From Pyropia yezoensis (lineage: Eukaryota > Rhodophyta > Bangiophyceae > Bangiales > Bangiaceae): DNA of 64,000 nucleotides. The notes beneath the pieces were generated by a model. That model had not been told where the DNA came from, made no database searches, and saw nothing but the letters and a program-made list of their open reading frames with translations. Where the stretch lies: the NCBI GenBank assembly GCA_009829735.1, contig CM020618.1, positions 35,068,894 to 35,132,893 of the forward strand, read 5' to 3'. Below are positions 9,871-18,480 of this stretch, one piece after another; position 1 is the stretch's first letter; every line of letters begins with the position of its first letter. Both the position numbers and the translations under genes were made by a program.

Positions 9871-11985
9871 CTAGGCACGCATGCTAGACTCTCCCACTCC
9901 ACGGCCCTCGCCCTCACGTGGAGGCGAGCGGCGAGACCCACGCCGATAACGGTCTCCACTCGTTGGAGGGGGCGGCGGCTCCAAGTCGGAACCGTCGCGC
10001 CCCTCACGGTCGCGCAAGTGGCGCCGACCGTGGCCACTCTTCTGCCTGGTCTTGCGCGCAAGTTTGCGACGCAGACGCTGGACAGACTCCGTCTCCGACG
10101 GGGTAGAGGACTCCGAGACGGAGTAAGACAACTCGTCTTCCGACACGGAGGGAGAGCGCCGCGAGTGTCGGCGACGACGGCGAGGAGGCGAGTATGCCCG
10201 GCTCGCGCGACGTTTGCCACGCCCAAGTGGGGCTGGCTGGGGCATAATAGCCCCAATACGAGCCAACTCGGCTGTCATAAAGTCCGCCACCGACTCGCAA
10301 CTCGCGGTCGCTACTGCAGTACGAACGCGCTCCTCAAGTTGAGGAGTCTCGGAACTCTGTAGGGTTGCGGTCGACGCGGCCAACCAGGAAATGGTGCGCA
10401 CCAACGTGGTGATCATCATCTCTGAGGTTAGAGGCGTGGGCGGCAACACCAACTTGGGGTATACCGTCAGGAGGGTGGCGCCCAAGTTGGGGGACACCGG
10501 GGTGGAAGACTCCACGGCCACGCTGATCGGGATGTTCCCGTGAGGTTGGAAAGGAACCGGAGGAAGCGGAGGGGCCCGCCGAGGTGGCGGTACCCGGGTG
10601 TAACTGCGACCCCGACTTGGGGCCCCCGCAGTGGGTTGAGTCATATGGTCATCATAGGACGGCACGGCCATAACTATGGGCTTGTCCGGGGGTGGCGCAG
10701 TGTGGCGATCCACCCCCGGGGCATACGGGTAGTCCCCGATGCCCAACCCCTCTCGTAGGACTACACGGCCGTCGTGAAGTTCACGAGCGACCCACACGAA
10801 CTGGCGAAGTGCGCCATCGTCCTTGGGCCCACGAGTGGGGCGGCGCAACTTGTGCTCAATGCTCTCCCACTCGATAAACTTATGGAGCCGGAGCATCTCC
10901 TCAAGTAGACTGAGTTGTCCTGATGAGCACCCCTCAGCAACTAGCTGAGGGGTGAGCTGTTCCAAACCCTGGATGAGCCGGAGGGGGAGATGCCAGAGCA
11001 TCCCCCGCCGCTGAACACAGGACACCCAGGTCGACATGACCTCGAGGAGCCACTCGGTGGCCAACATGGCCCACACCAGGTGATCAGGGCCAGCCGTCAA
11101 CATGACGGAGCCGAAGTGGTCAAGCAACCGGGGCAACAACGCCGGGAACCCGTAGGGGACCTCAACTTGAGGCCACCACTCGGGCTTCTTCGGATAGTAC
11201 TGCTCCTTACTGGCAGCAGACTGTTGAGGAAACTCAAGTTGAGCCGAGGTCACCAAGTAGGGACCTCGCCGGAAGTCCTTCTCCATCCGCATATCAAAGT
11301 GATGAGTGTGCGGATCGGCCTCGTGGAGGTACGGTGGGCGAGTTGCCACAGCGTCCCACGTGAAGGTCGGCAAGTCGCCGGGACCCGGGATAGTTCCCCC
11401 GCGGTCCACCATGGCCTTGGCACGTTGGACGTCCTCAACCTCCTCGTCGTCCAGGAAGGCAAACTGGTCCGTCCTGAAGCCGGCCGGGAACCCGACCCTA
11501 CGGGGATACTTCTCCCGTAGGCGGTCCCATACCCGGCCCATCGCTGCGCCAAGTCGGCCACAGCGAAGAACAGTCAACCCCTCCTCATAAAGAGGCCAAG
11601 CGGGGTAAAACCACCGCCCCAAGGCCTCACGCGGGACAACTTGTCCCGCCTCCGGGGGAGATCCCGCCGTCAACCCAAAGCCGGGTGACGCGGGAGTCCC
11701 ATCCCCCGGAGCGATCGCGGAGCCCCCGCCGGAAGTCCCGGCGGGTGCTGCACCGTAGGAGGTGTCCTCCATGCGCTCGTCAAGAGAGTCCGTCTCCACT
11801 CCCGGAGTCGCCATGACTCTCCCCAAGTTGGGGAGAGACGCTCTGGCTATCGCAGCACGAGACCCGCCTCGAGTTGAGGGGGACTCGGATCGTGGGTATA
11901 CGGGTGGCCTCCCCAGCGTGGGGCGGCCCAGTGGAAAGTGAAAGGGAGGTGGTGGTGAAGGTGAAGTGTGAACTGAAGAAAGCAA
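9871..11985 (-). CDS. Antisense ORF of family A (704 codons), function unknown
   Basis: A long open frame on the strand opposite gag-pol, between the integrase stop and the polypurine tract. It may start at 11985 or at 11814, where M(A/V)TPG.ETD is conserved in the F copy. The protein has a Pro/Ser-rich N-terminus, a globular middle and a basic Arg/Ser tail (RRRRRHSRRSPSVSEDE type) that looks suited to nucleic-acid binding or nuclear entry. The middle contains PPYL, then YYPKKPEWWPQVEVPYGF (about 11146-11199) and ATEWLLEVM. These align with the antisense ORF of family D (YYPKVIPQQQEIEIPVGF, ANNWLHEVL). No known family is recognised. The conservation in family D and in F argues that it is translated, presumably from a transcript started in the 3' LTR. 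Confidence 0.72.
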   Translation of the reverse strand: MLSSVHTSPSPPPPFHFPLGRPTLGRPPVYPRSESPSTRGGSRAAIARASLPNLGRVMATPGVETDSLDERMEDTSYGAAPAGTSGGGSAIAPGDGTPASPGFGLTAGSPPEAGQVVPREALGRWFYPAWPLYEEGLTVLRCGRLGAAMGRVWDRLREKYPRRVGFPAGFRTDQFAFLDDEEVEDVQRAKAMVDRGGTIPGPGDLPTFTWDAVATRPPYLHEADPHTHHFDMRMEKDFRRGPYLVTSAQLEFPQQSAASKEQYYPKKPEWWPQVEVPYGFPALLPRLLDHFGSVMLTAGPDHLVWAMLATEWLLEVMSTWVSCVQRRGMLWHLPLRLIQGLEQLTPQLVAEGCSSGQLSLLEEMLRLHKFIEWESIEHKLRRPTRGPKDDGALRQFVWVARELHDGRVVLREGLGIGDYPYAPGVDRHTAPPPDKPIVMAVPSYDDHMTQPTAGAPSRGRSYTRVPPPRRAPPLPPVPFQPHGNIPISVAVESSTPVSPNLGATLLTVYPKLVLPPTPLTSEMMITTLVRTISWLAASTATLQSSETPQLEERVRTAVATASCESVADFMTAELARIGAIMPQPAPLGRGKRRASRAYSPPRRRRRHSRRSPSVSEDELSYSVSESSTPSETESVQRLRRKLARKTRQKSGHGRRHLRDREGRDGSDLEPPPPPTSGDRYRRGSRRSPPREGEGRGVGESSMRA

Positions 11986-12139
11986 GCTGCCGAGTGGGCA
12001 AGCTTGAGGAGAGGGGCGGTCAACGTGACCGCCTCCACATCCGCGTTACGTACACGCTGGGGGACAGCAAGTCGCGCCCCCAACGCCGAGACGTGCGTTT
12101 ACGCACCCCCTCACAGGGCCGACCGGGTCGGTCGGAACT

Positions 12140-12152
12140 GAGGAGAGGGGAG
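12140..12152 (+). other. Polypurine tract, A2
   Basis: GAGGAGAGGGGAG lies immediately before the 3' LTR, the expected position for plus-strand priming. The same tract is found in reverse next to the F LTR at 52814. Confidence 0.85.
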
Positions 12153-12621
12153 TGTGGCAGTATTGACCCCCAGGTAGGGGGGCAACACGTGCCATGCAAG
12201 GGGCGGCAGGCCACTAGCCTGATCCGTTCCTCCCCCTGCATTTGGGTCCATATTCCCTAAGTTTGGGATAGTTAGCTTAGTAGTAAATCCAACTTGGATT
12301 TGAGGGTTTTCTGCATTTATCGTCTTGAATTTTCGTGTGGCCCGGTGGGCAGGTGCTGGGGTGGGAGATTCTGAGTGGCGAGATTCTGAGTGGACCCTGG
12401 GGGGATAAGGGGAGGGACAGCGGGGCTTGGCCCTGCGTCCCCGTCCCGACCAAGAAACTGTTGGACCACACACCATCCTCTTGTTTGTCCGTGGGGGGTT
12501 TGCCCCACAACAGGGACAGAGTGTGTGCGACTTGCACTTCTTCCGGTTCCCCCGACACGGGAGGCAGCCCTGGCACACCGCCCCAACTTGGGTGCCGTGT
12601 GTGCTTGTGGTTTTTGCCACA
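12153..12621 (+). repeat. A2 3' LTR (469 bp)
   Basis: TGTGGCAG at the left and TTTTTGCCACA at the right give a 7-bp terminal inverted repeat. The length equals that of the solo LTR at 49192-49660 and of the F LTR. The first bases of the right flank are ACGAC; the left target duplication cannot be seen because of the inverted junction. Confidence 0.94.
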
Positions 12622-13328
12622 ACGACGGCCCGCCTTCCGAGCCAGACGACGGCGACGACGAGGACTACTCGGGGGACGAGGGCCCTTTCGACGGTTACGA
12701 CTGGGAACGAGACGAGTCCAAGGTGAAGCCGTCGTACGTCAGCCCCTTCGACCCCAAGCATGTGGCCAAGATCCGGGCGGCACCTCCAATCATCCGCGGA
12801 TTTGTTCTGCCACCGGAAGGTAGCCCCCGCCTGGCCTTTCCTGCGCCAGTTGACGTCACTGGCGATATGCGTTACGCACGTGATCAGTCCCGCGTCGGCG
12901 GCAAGGCCGCGCACGACCTGAAATTTGTATACAACATCTGTGCCTGGGTGCGATTCCTGCACAACCGCGTGCTGACGCGAGAGCAAGCGGTGGTGGAGCG
13001 CAGAAGCGCCGTCTCGTCCTTTGACAAGGATACCCGTGTGGCGCTGCACCAGCTGTTTGTCCTCCCCAGCGCCCGCTACAGGGTCCTCGAATTAGCTACC
13101 ACCGATGGGCACGCTGCGGACACTCTTCGGTCGCTGGTCTTCCAGGACACCGACGCAGCCGTCTACTGTCCCGCGTACGACTTCCTCCAGGCTGCCCAGA
13201 ACGAGAGCTTTGTCAGGCTCGCTGCCCGCCGCCATGGCGAGCGCCACGCCAACGGCATCCGCGGCGATGCCGCAACGCCCAAGCCTGCCAAGCCCGGCCG
13301 AGGGGGGCGCCCCAATGGGGGCGCCTAA
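12622..13328 (+). CDS. Gag-like ORF1 of the DIRS-like element (5' partial)
   Basis: This is the visible part (about 235 codons) of the first protein of the element; the upstream portion lies beyond the A2 insertion. It begins with an Asp/Glu-rich segment, followed by a mostly helical region (HDLKFVYNICAWVRFLHN and ALHQLFVLPSARYRVLEL) and ends in a basic Pro/Gly-rich tail. Its place before the reverse transcriptase matches the gag-like ORF1 of DIRS and Ngaro elements. It overlaps the start of the next frame. Confidence 0.65.
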
Positions 13329-15234
13329 GGCCAAGCCGGGCCGGGCGCCGCCGACCCCCCGCCCATCTCGGGGGTCGGGCTCGCCCCCTCGCGTGCCGGG
13401 GGGCGCAGCCGTCCCAAAGGCACGCAAACGTCGGCGCCGCCCCAACCAACGGCAACGTCGACACGAGAAGGCGGTTGCAGAGGACGACGCGGCGGCGGCG
13501 GCCGTCTCCCTGTTCAACTCTCTCCGCCTCTCCGCGCGAGTATGGGCCGCGCTCGGGGCGGGGCCTTGGGTGTTGCGCACTATCCTTTACGGCTTGCGCA
13601 TCCCCTGGGTGTCCACGCCCAAGCCCACACGCTCCCACGGCTACACCATGCCGTGCGCAGAGCTGGTCTGGTGCCGGACCGAAGTCGACCGGTGGGTGGG
13701 TGCGGGTTACGTCAGACGCCTCAGCAAGGCGGTCGGCGCCTCGTCGTCGTGGGTGTCTCCGACCTTTGTCGTGCACGGCCCCAAGGACAGGGTGGTGGTG
13801 GACCGAAGGCAGATCAATCACTACATTGCGGCACGGCCTTTCAAGTACCAGCGGCTCGCCGGCTTTCTTGCTGGAGTACTCCCGGACGAGCACTTAATTT
13901 CTTGGGACGTCAAGGATGCATTCTACCACATACGCATTTTCCCCGCTCACCGAATGTACTTTCAATTCGTCGTGGACGGAGTGGTCTACGAGCCACGGAT
14001 GCTACCTTTCGGGATGCGTCTGTCGCCGTGGGCATGGACGAAGGTGCTGCACCCCGTCGTTGCTGCCCTTCGCCTACGCGGCTTCCATATGATGGCGTAC
14101 GTGGACGACTTCGCGTCCACGGGGCGGGACGAGCGCCCTTCGTCGGCGGCTTCGGCTACGGCTGGCCGCGTCGAGATCGTGCGGCTGTTTGCGGACTTGG
14201 GGCTGCACGTTCACGCCACCAAGGGTGTGGCTGCGGGCACCACCAAGCTGCCCATTCTCGGCTTCTTGGCCGACACCCGGCGCCGCGTTGTCGTGCTGCC
14301 GAAGGAGCGCCTGGACAAAGTCATCCACGGGGCCAAAGCCTTGCTGTCTGCGGCAACGAGCACCAGTCGCAGCGTGTCCGCGAAGGCGCTGACGCGCTTC
14401 ACCGGCACGGCGGTGTCCTGCTCTTTGGCCATTCCCTCCGCGCGCTTCTACCTGCGCCACCTGTACGACGCGCAGACGCGACGGACCGGAACCACCATGC
14501 TCTCCGACGGGGCTGTGCGCGACCTGCAGTGGTTCACCCGCTTGCGGCGGGAGCCCGGCGTTGGGCGGGCGCTGTGGCCCACGGAGGTCGGGGTCCTCAC
14601 CACCGACGCATCGCCTTGGGGGTGGGGCGGTCACTGGGGCGACCTGCTACCCGCTGCGGACTTCTTCAGCCTGCAGCACCGCAGCCTGCACATCAACGTG
14701 AAGGAATTGGTGGCAGTACGATTTTGCCTGCTGGCCTTCGGTCCGCAATTGGCTGGCAAGCTCGGCGAATTGAGACTGCGCGTGGACAGCCGAGTCGCCA
14801 TGCACGTGGTCAATTCCTTCTCCAGCCGCTCCCCCGTCATCATGGAGGAGCTGCGCAAGCTGCACAACGTGGTGCAGCGGCTGGGCATCTCCATCAAGGC
14901 TTCCTGGTTGGCATCCGTCGCCCACGTGTGGGCAGATGCGCTGTCTCGGCTGACGGACAGCGTCGACTGGCGACTGCATCCCGGAATGTACGAGGCACTC
15001 GTGCGGCGCTACGGCCAGCACACCGTCGACCGGTTTGCCTCGCCCCTCAACACTGTCTGCCCAAGGTTCAACACGCAGCTGCATTCGCCAGGAACGGAGG
15101 CGGTGGACGCCTTCGCGGTGTGGTGGGGGGGCGCAGAGAACAACTGGATCAACGCCGCATTTTCGCAGGCCAGCAGAGTGCTGGACAAGGTCATCGCCGA
15201 CAAGGCAACGGCAACTGTAATTCTTCCCGTTTGA
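13105..15234 (+). CDS. DIRS-type reverse transcriptase and RNase H
   Basis: A frame of 709 codons. The N-terminal 130 residues are Pro/Arg-rich and overlap ORF1, so translation may begin further in. RT motifs include a VVDRRQINHYI segment (about 13800), ISWDVKDAFYHIRI (about 13900) with the first catalytic Asp, LPFGMRLSPWAW (about 14006) and YVDDF at 14098-14112 with the catalytic Asp pair. RNase H follows at about 14600-14960 (TTDASPWGWGGHW, NVKELVA, WADALSRL). The C-terminal YGQHTVDRFAS...CPRFNT segment is typical of the DIRS order. This enzyme copies the element RNA. The spacing and the recombinase downstream exclude Ty3/Gypsy. Confidence 0.88.
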   Translation: MGTLRTLFGRWSSRTPTQPSTVPRTTSSRLPRTRALSGSLPAAMASATPTASAAMPQRPSLPSPAEGGAPMGAPKAKPGRAPPTPRPSRGSGSPPRVPGGAAVPKARKRRRRPNQRQRRHEKAVAEDDAAAAAVSLFNSLRLSARVWAALGAGPWVLRTILYGLRIPWVSTPKPTRSHGYTMPCAELVWCRTEVDRWVGAGYVRRLSKAVGASSSWVSPTFVVHGPKDRVVVDRRQINHYIAARPFKYQRLAGFLAGVLPDEHLISWDVKDAFYHIRIFPAHRMYFQFVVDGVVYEPRMLPFGMRLSPWAWTKVLHPVVAALRLRGFHMMAYVDDFASTGRDERPSSAASATAGRVEIVRLFADLGLHVHATKGVAAGTTKLPILGFLADTRRRVVVLPKERLDKVIHGAKALLSAATSTSRSVSAKALTRFTGTAVSCSLAIPSARFYLRHLYDAQTRRTGTTMLSDGAVRDLQWFTRLRREPGVGRALWPTEVGVLTTDASPWGWGGHWGDLLPAADFFSLQHRSLHINVKELVAVRFCLLAFGPQLAGKLGELRLRVDSRVAMHVVNSFSSRSPVIMEELRKLHNVVQRLGISIKASWLASVAHVWADALSRLTDSVDWRLHPGMYEALVRRYGQHTVDRFASPLNTVCPRFNTQLHSPGTEAVDAFAVWWGGAENNWINAAFSQASRVLDKVIADKATATVILPV

Positions 15235-15500
15235 ACGGCGCAAGAGTGGTGGGGGCCGGCGGTCGCTCGAGCGCAAGAGGCGTGGCTGTTGCCGCAAGTC
15301 GCGGGCATTTTTTACGCGGGCCGCAGCCAGCGACCGGCCCCCCACCCCACATGGCGAGTCGCCGTATTTCGTTTTGAGCAAGGCGGCCGCTCGGAGGAAG
15401 GGGTGCAGCGTCAACGCTCGGCGACGGCCCGCGCTTACGCACGCGAGACGCGGAAGGGACTGCGCCTGGCCGCCGCTGGCGCCGTGACCAGGGCAAGGTC

Positions 15501-16481
15501 TTGGGGCGTGCCGCGCCCGGCGGCGGCGCTGATGGAGCTGCCGCTCGATTCCTAAGGCTTTGGTCCGTGCGGCCGGGCACCGCGGTCCGATACGACGGGC
15601 TCTGGGCCGCGTTCGCCGCATACTGTCGCAGCCGTGGTGTGCGTGCGCTGCCCGCTACGACGGCGACGGTGGTCCACTACATTGGCTACCAGTGGCGGCG
15701 CGGCACCGTTGTGTCAGCGACACTGAAGCCGATGTTGGCTGCCGTTCGCAAGCGACACGTGGCAGCTGGCTTCGGCAATCCTTGCAATTTGGAGCTGGTC
15801 CGCGAAGCCAAGGCAGGATTTCGCCGAGCGGGATTGACCTTTCGTCCTGACACCAGGCCGATCCGGGTCCCTCTGCCGTCGGCCATTGCCTGGCGTCTGG
15901 CTCTCTTGGCTCCATACACCCCCATGCCCCTGCGCCACCGCCTGACGGCCGTCGTGCTCCAGTTCTGGTGGCTACGCCGCGCCGCGGACATCACTCGACT
16001 CCGCCTTCAAGACGTCGAGTTGCCGGCCGATGGACGCACGTGCTACCAAGTCCCGGACCACAAGACTACGCCCCGTGACGGCCTCATTGCGCGGACGTTC
16101 CCGGCCGCGCCGCCGGGGCATCCTGACCTCCCTCGGCAGCTGCTCGCTCGCGTCTTGTTGGACCGCCGCGCAGCTGGAGCACGCAACGATGAGTGCATCT
16201 TCCCTAGCTGCCCAACAGCGGCAGCAAGCAAGATCGTCACTGGCTGGCTGCGGGAGGGGCTTCAACGCCTCGGCGTTTCGGCTCCAGTGGGCACCGTCTT
16301 TGCCTCCCAGTCCCTCAAGAAGGGTGGGGCGACCTCGGCAGCCGCCGCTGGTGTGTCCCGCGGTGTTATTGCCGAGCTGTCCAACACATCGGAGCACACC
16401 CTCGCTGAGTCGTACATCTCGGCCCTCGCGGTGCCGTCGTGCTACGACCGGTATTTTTTCGGGCCTTTGCGCTCGGCCTGA
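15501..16481 (+). CDS. Tyrosine recombinase of the DIRS-like element
   Basis: A frame of 326 codons. The N-terminal part (VRPGTAVRYDGLWAAFAAYC) resembles the SAM-like core-binding domain of phage-integrase-type recombinases. The catalytic half includes WLRRAADITRLRLQDV with the first Arg region, YQVPDHKT with the beta-hairpin Lys region, QSLKKGGATSAAAAGVS at the box II position and SEHTLAESYI with the candidate nucleophilic Tyr. In DIRS and Ngaro elements this enzyme integrates a circular DNA intermediate and usually leaves no target duplication. The true start may be upstream in the same frame, since the frame is open before the first Met. Confidence 0.8.
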   Translation: MGRAAPGGGADGAAARFLRLWSVRPGTAVRYDGLWAAFAAYCRSRGVRALPATTATVVHYIGYQWRRGTVVSATLKPMLAAVRKRHVAAGFGNPCNLELVREAKAGFRRAGLTFRPDTRPIRVPLPSAIAWRLALLAPYTPMPLRHRLTAVVLQFWWLRRAADITRLRLQDVELPADGRTCYQVPDHKTTPRDGLIARTFPAAPPGHPDLPRQLLARVLLDRRAAGARNDECIFPSCPTAAASKIVTGWLREGLQRLGVSAPVGTVFASQSLKKGGATSAAAAGVSRGVIAELSNTSEHTLAESYISALAVPSCYDRYFFGPLRSA

Positions 16482-16516
16482 GAGGGCCCTTCGCACAGGC
16501 CCGTACTCGGTTGGGT

Positions 16517-17030
16517 TGGCATACGCGGCTCACGCAGGTGTAACCCCCACGTATCATGTCCCTGATTTGTCGGTTATAGGCTCCCCTTCTGAGCGTCGCC
16601 GGAATTGTCAGTTAGATTGAATGGACGGAGGCGCGGGCGACGGGTGATCACTTCGATCACCCCGTGCCGCTGCGGGGGGGAAGTGCCTCGGCGCCGGATA
16701 CGCCGAGCACCGGCGGCCACACGCCGCCGCCGCCGTGGCAGCCACACCACGGCGGTGCCCTGCACCTCCCCCCGCCCCAGCGCCCCATAAGAGGCGACGC
16801 CGCCGCGTCCCTCCCCCTGGCAACTGGGTGCAGCACGTCCGCTGTTTTTCGGTCTCCCACCCACCTCCCTGGTGATTCCACGCATTGTGCGCCCCGTGCA
16901 CAACCGTTGTTTTTCTGACTGACTATGTCAGTTTGTGTGTACGGGTGTTTCTTTTTCTTTTCTTTTCTCGTGGCCTCGATTATTAAAGTCAACACGTCGA
17001 TGGCATACGCGGCTCACGCAGGTGTAACCC
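16517..17030 (+). repeat. Split direct repeat at the 3' end of the DIRS-like element
   Basis: A perfect 30-bp direct repeat, beginning TGGCATACGCGGCTCACG and ending GTGTAACCC, occurs at 16517-16546 and 17001-17030. A shared CCCACGT follows after a 2-base offset. Spacing is 454 bp. Ngaro elements are known for a B1-A2-B2 repeat layout downstream of the recombinase, and this fits the B repeats. Confidence 0.72.
16547..17000 (+). other. Non-coding tail of the DIRS-like element with two hairpins
   Basis: No gene is seen. One hairpin is GGGTGATC-ACTTC-GATCACCC at 16642-16662. Another has 9-bp arms CCGCCGTGG (16730-16738) and CCACGGCGG (16747-16755). Towards the end the sequence turns T-rich (16940-16970) with TATTAAAG at about 16981. 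It probably serves as the terminal region for circle formation or as a transcription end. Confidence 0.55.
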
Positions 17031-18480
17031 ACCCACGTGGACTAACCTGGGTGACTAAAACGAGGCCATGTATTTTTTTTTCGGTATGTACGTCCTACTT
17101 ACCTTTCGTCACAATTTTAAAATCACTTCAGCCAATCAGACGCGCGTATCACCACGCGCCCGATAGTCAGTTGACAATCGATGTGACTAAAACTCCCTGC
17201 TTTGGTCACTCAGATAGTCCACGGACCAACGGAGGTCTCCCTGGGCTTCATCTGATTGGCTGTCGCTTCGTTATAAGAATATGCGATTTCGCTCCGCAAC
17301 CTTACATTATAGTCCATTGTCGGATAGTCACGTTGGTGGTTGCGCCCTCAGCCTCTGCGATTGGGATTTCCACAATGCCAACGATCATCGATGATGGGGG
17401 CCGACCGCGGGCACACGCGGCCTGTCGCATTCCTCGACACGTGGGCCAATCAGACACACGGCACTGCGCGACCGGGGTCGACGATGAGACAGCACGCCGG
17501 GTTGCGGGCCCGCCAGCGCACGGCAGCCTGGTTGACAATCCACCCGATCCGCCGTGGGCCGTCCCGGCAGTGTCTACGTAGCGACGGGGCTGCGAGTGCA
17601 TGGGCCCGCGCGAGGTGGCCCGCCGGGCCGGCCGCGTGCAGACACGCAGGCGACCACGCCCCGCCCCGCGCGGTGATTGCACCGACGTCTGTGTCGGGAC
17701 GCTCGGCGCATGGGCTCCCGTTGCCCAGCCCGGCGATCCCTGTCATACTATGTGTCCTATACGGTACACTACGAACGACCAACCGGCCACGTGGAGCCCG
17801 TCTGCGCGTACACCCCCCGCGGCCCTCACCGTCGGTGCCACGCCGCGCGGGCCTGCATTCTTTTAAGAGTCGCTGCCCCCCAGACGAGTGCCGCCGCCCT
17901 CGCGCTGCGTGCGGAGAATCGGCGAGGCCGCACGCACGCCCGTGCACGCGCGGTCGCCTCTGTTGCCTCTTTGCCTTCCCCTGCCCCCATCCCTCCCCCC
18001 CTATCCTCTTTGGTCGTCCATCATCGCAGCGCCAAGCTCCCGCCGCCCCCCTTTAGTTGGAGGCGCTCTGTGCGCCGCGGCCGCCGCGGCCGCGTTGACC
18101 AGAGGTGCTCGCCGCCGCCGCCGTCACCCCACCCCGCCGCCAGGTGCCAGCCGACCTCCCCTGCGCTTGGCGGTAGTGGCGGTGGTGGACGAGGTGGGGC
18201 GCCTCCGTCTTCCCCCCCCCACACCTTGATCCCCCTATTCGGGTGCTGTGGCGGGCCCCGCCGCCGCCGGCCGCCGCCCCGTCGCGTGGCCGTAGCAACC
18301 ACCGCCGCTGGGCGGCCGTGCGGCCGCCAACCGCCGCCGTCGCGGCGGTTGCGCCGCGAACGACATCGGCAGCGATTTTCCCTACGGCCGTCGCAGTTTG
18401 GCGGCAGAGCAGTCGGGTGGGCGACGGCGCTTGCCCCTGGTGCGGCGGTTGTGTGCGAACTTCGGGGGGGCGTAGCCACA
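17031..18480 (+). promoter_or_regulatory. Upstream region of the ankyrin gene
   Basis: No credible gene is seen here. The left part (17031-17400) is much less GC-rich than its surroundings and contains inverted CCAAT-type boxes (17129-17140 and 17251-17262), a further GGCCAATCAG at about 17445 and three GATAGTC heptamers. The right part (17580-18480) is GC- and CCG-rich and remains open in the frame of the ankyrin gene for 268 codons before its likely start. I read it as promoter plus long 5' leader; an N-terminal extension of the protein cannot be excluded. Confidence 0.5.
17129..17262. promoter_or_regulatory. Paired CCAAT boxes as a 12-bp inverted repeat
   Basis: CAGCCAATCAGA (17129-17140) and TCTGATTGGCTG (17251-17262) are exact reverse complements, each containing a CCAAT box of the kind bound by NF-Y. 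The same AGCCAATCA core occurs before the truncated host gene (23461) and in the family D LTR (about 32541), so it is probably a common promoter element of this genome. Confidence 0.5.

Larger units (their letters stand above)
3254..12621 (+). mobile_element. Family A Ty3/Gypsy chromovirus (A2), nearly whole
   Basis: The order of parts is: 5' LTR (3254-3713), primer binding site (3716-3733), gag (3809-5779), pol (5776-9759), a large antisense ORF (11985 down to 9871), polypurine tract (12140-12152) and 3' LTR (12153-12621). The LTRs begin TGTGGCA and end TGCCACA. They differ at one position in 460 aligned bases, so the insertion is very recent. The element is close to whole; I see about two breaks in pol, and the outer nine bases of the 5' LTR are lost at the inverted junction. 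Its right flank is a DIRS-like element, which it appears to have entered. The integrase C-terminus has a chromodomain-like tail, which places the family among chromoviruses. Confidence 0.93.
12622..17060 (+). mobile_element. DIRS/Ngaro-like tyrosine-recombinase retroelement, 5' end missing
   Basis: Three consecutive reading frames encode a gag-like protein, a DIRS-type reverse transcriptase with RNase H, and a tyrosine recombinase. They are followed by a non-coding tail with a 30-bp direct repeat at 16517-16546 and 17001-17030. Tyrosine recombinase in place of a DDE integrase, and repeats split around the tail, define the DIRS/Ngaro order. The A2 3' LTR abuts the gag-like frame, so A2 probably inserted into this element and its left end is outside or lost. 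The exact right border is not certain. The three frames are otherwise open, so the element may be fairly recent. Confidence 0.82.

Noticed and set aside
12390-12621. Upstream extension of the DIRS-like gag frame into the A2 LTR
   Set aside because: The frame is open by chance across the LTR; the sequence left of 12622 is LTR and not part of the DIRS-like protein.
13542-15377. A 611-codon frame overlapping the DIRS-type reverse transcriptase
   Set aside because: It is a shadow in another frame of the RT-RNase H gene; all recognisable motifs are in the 13105-15234 frame.
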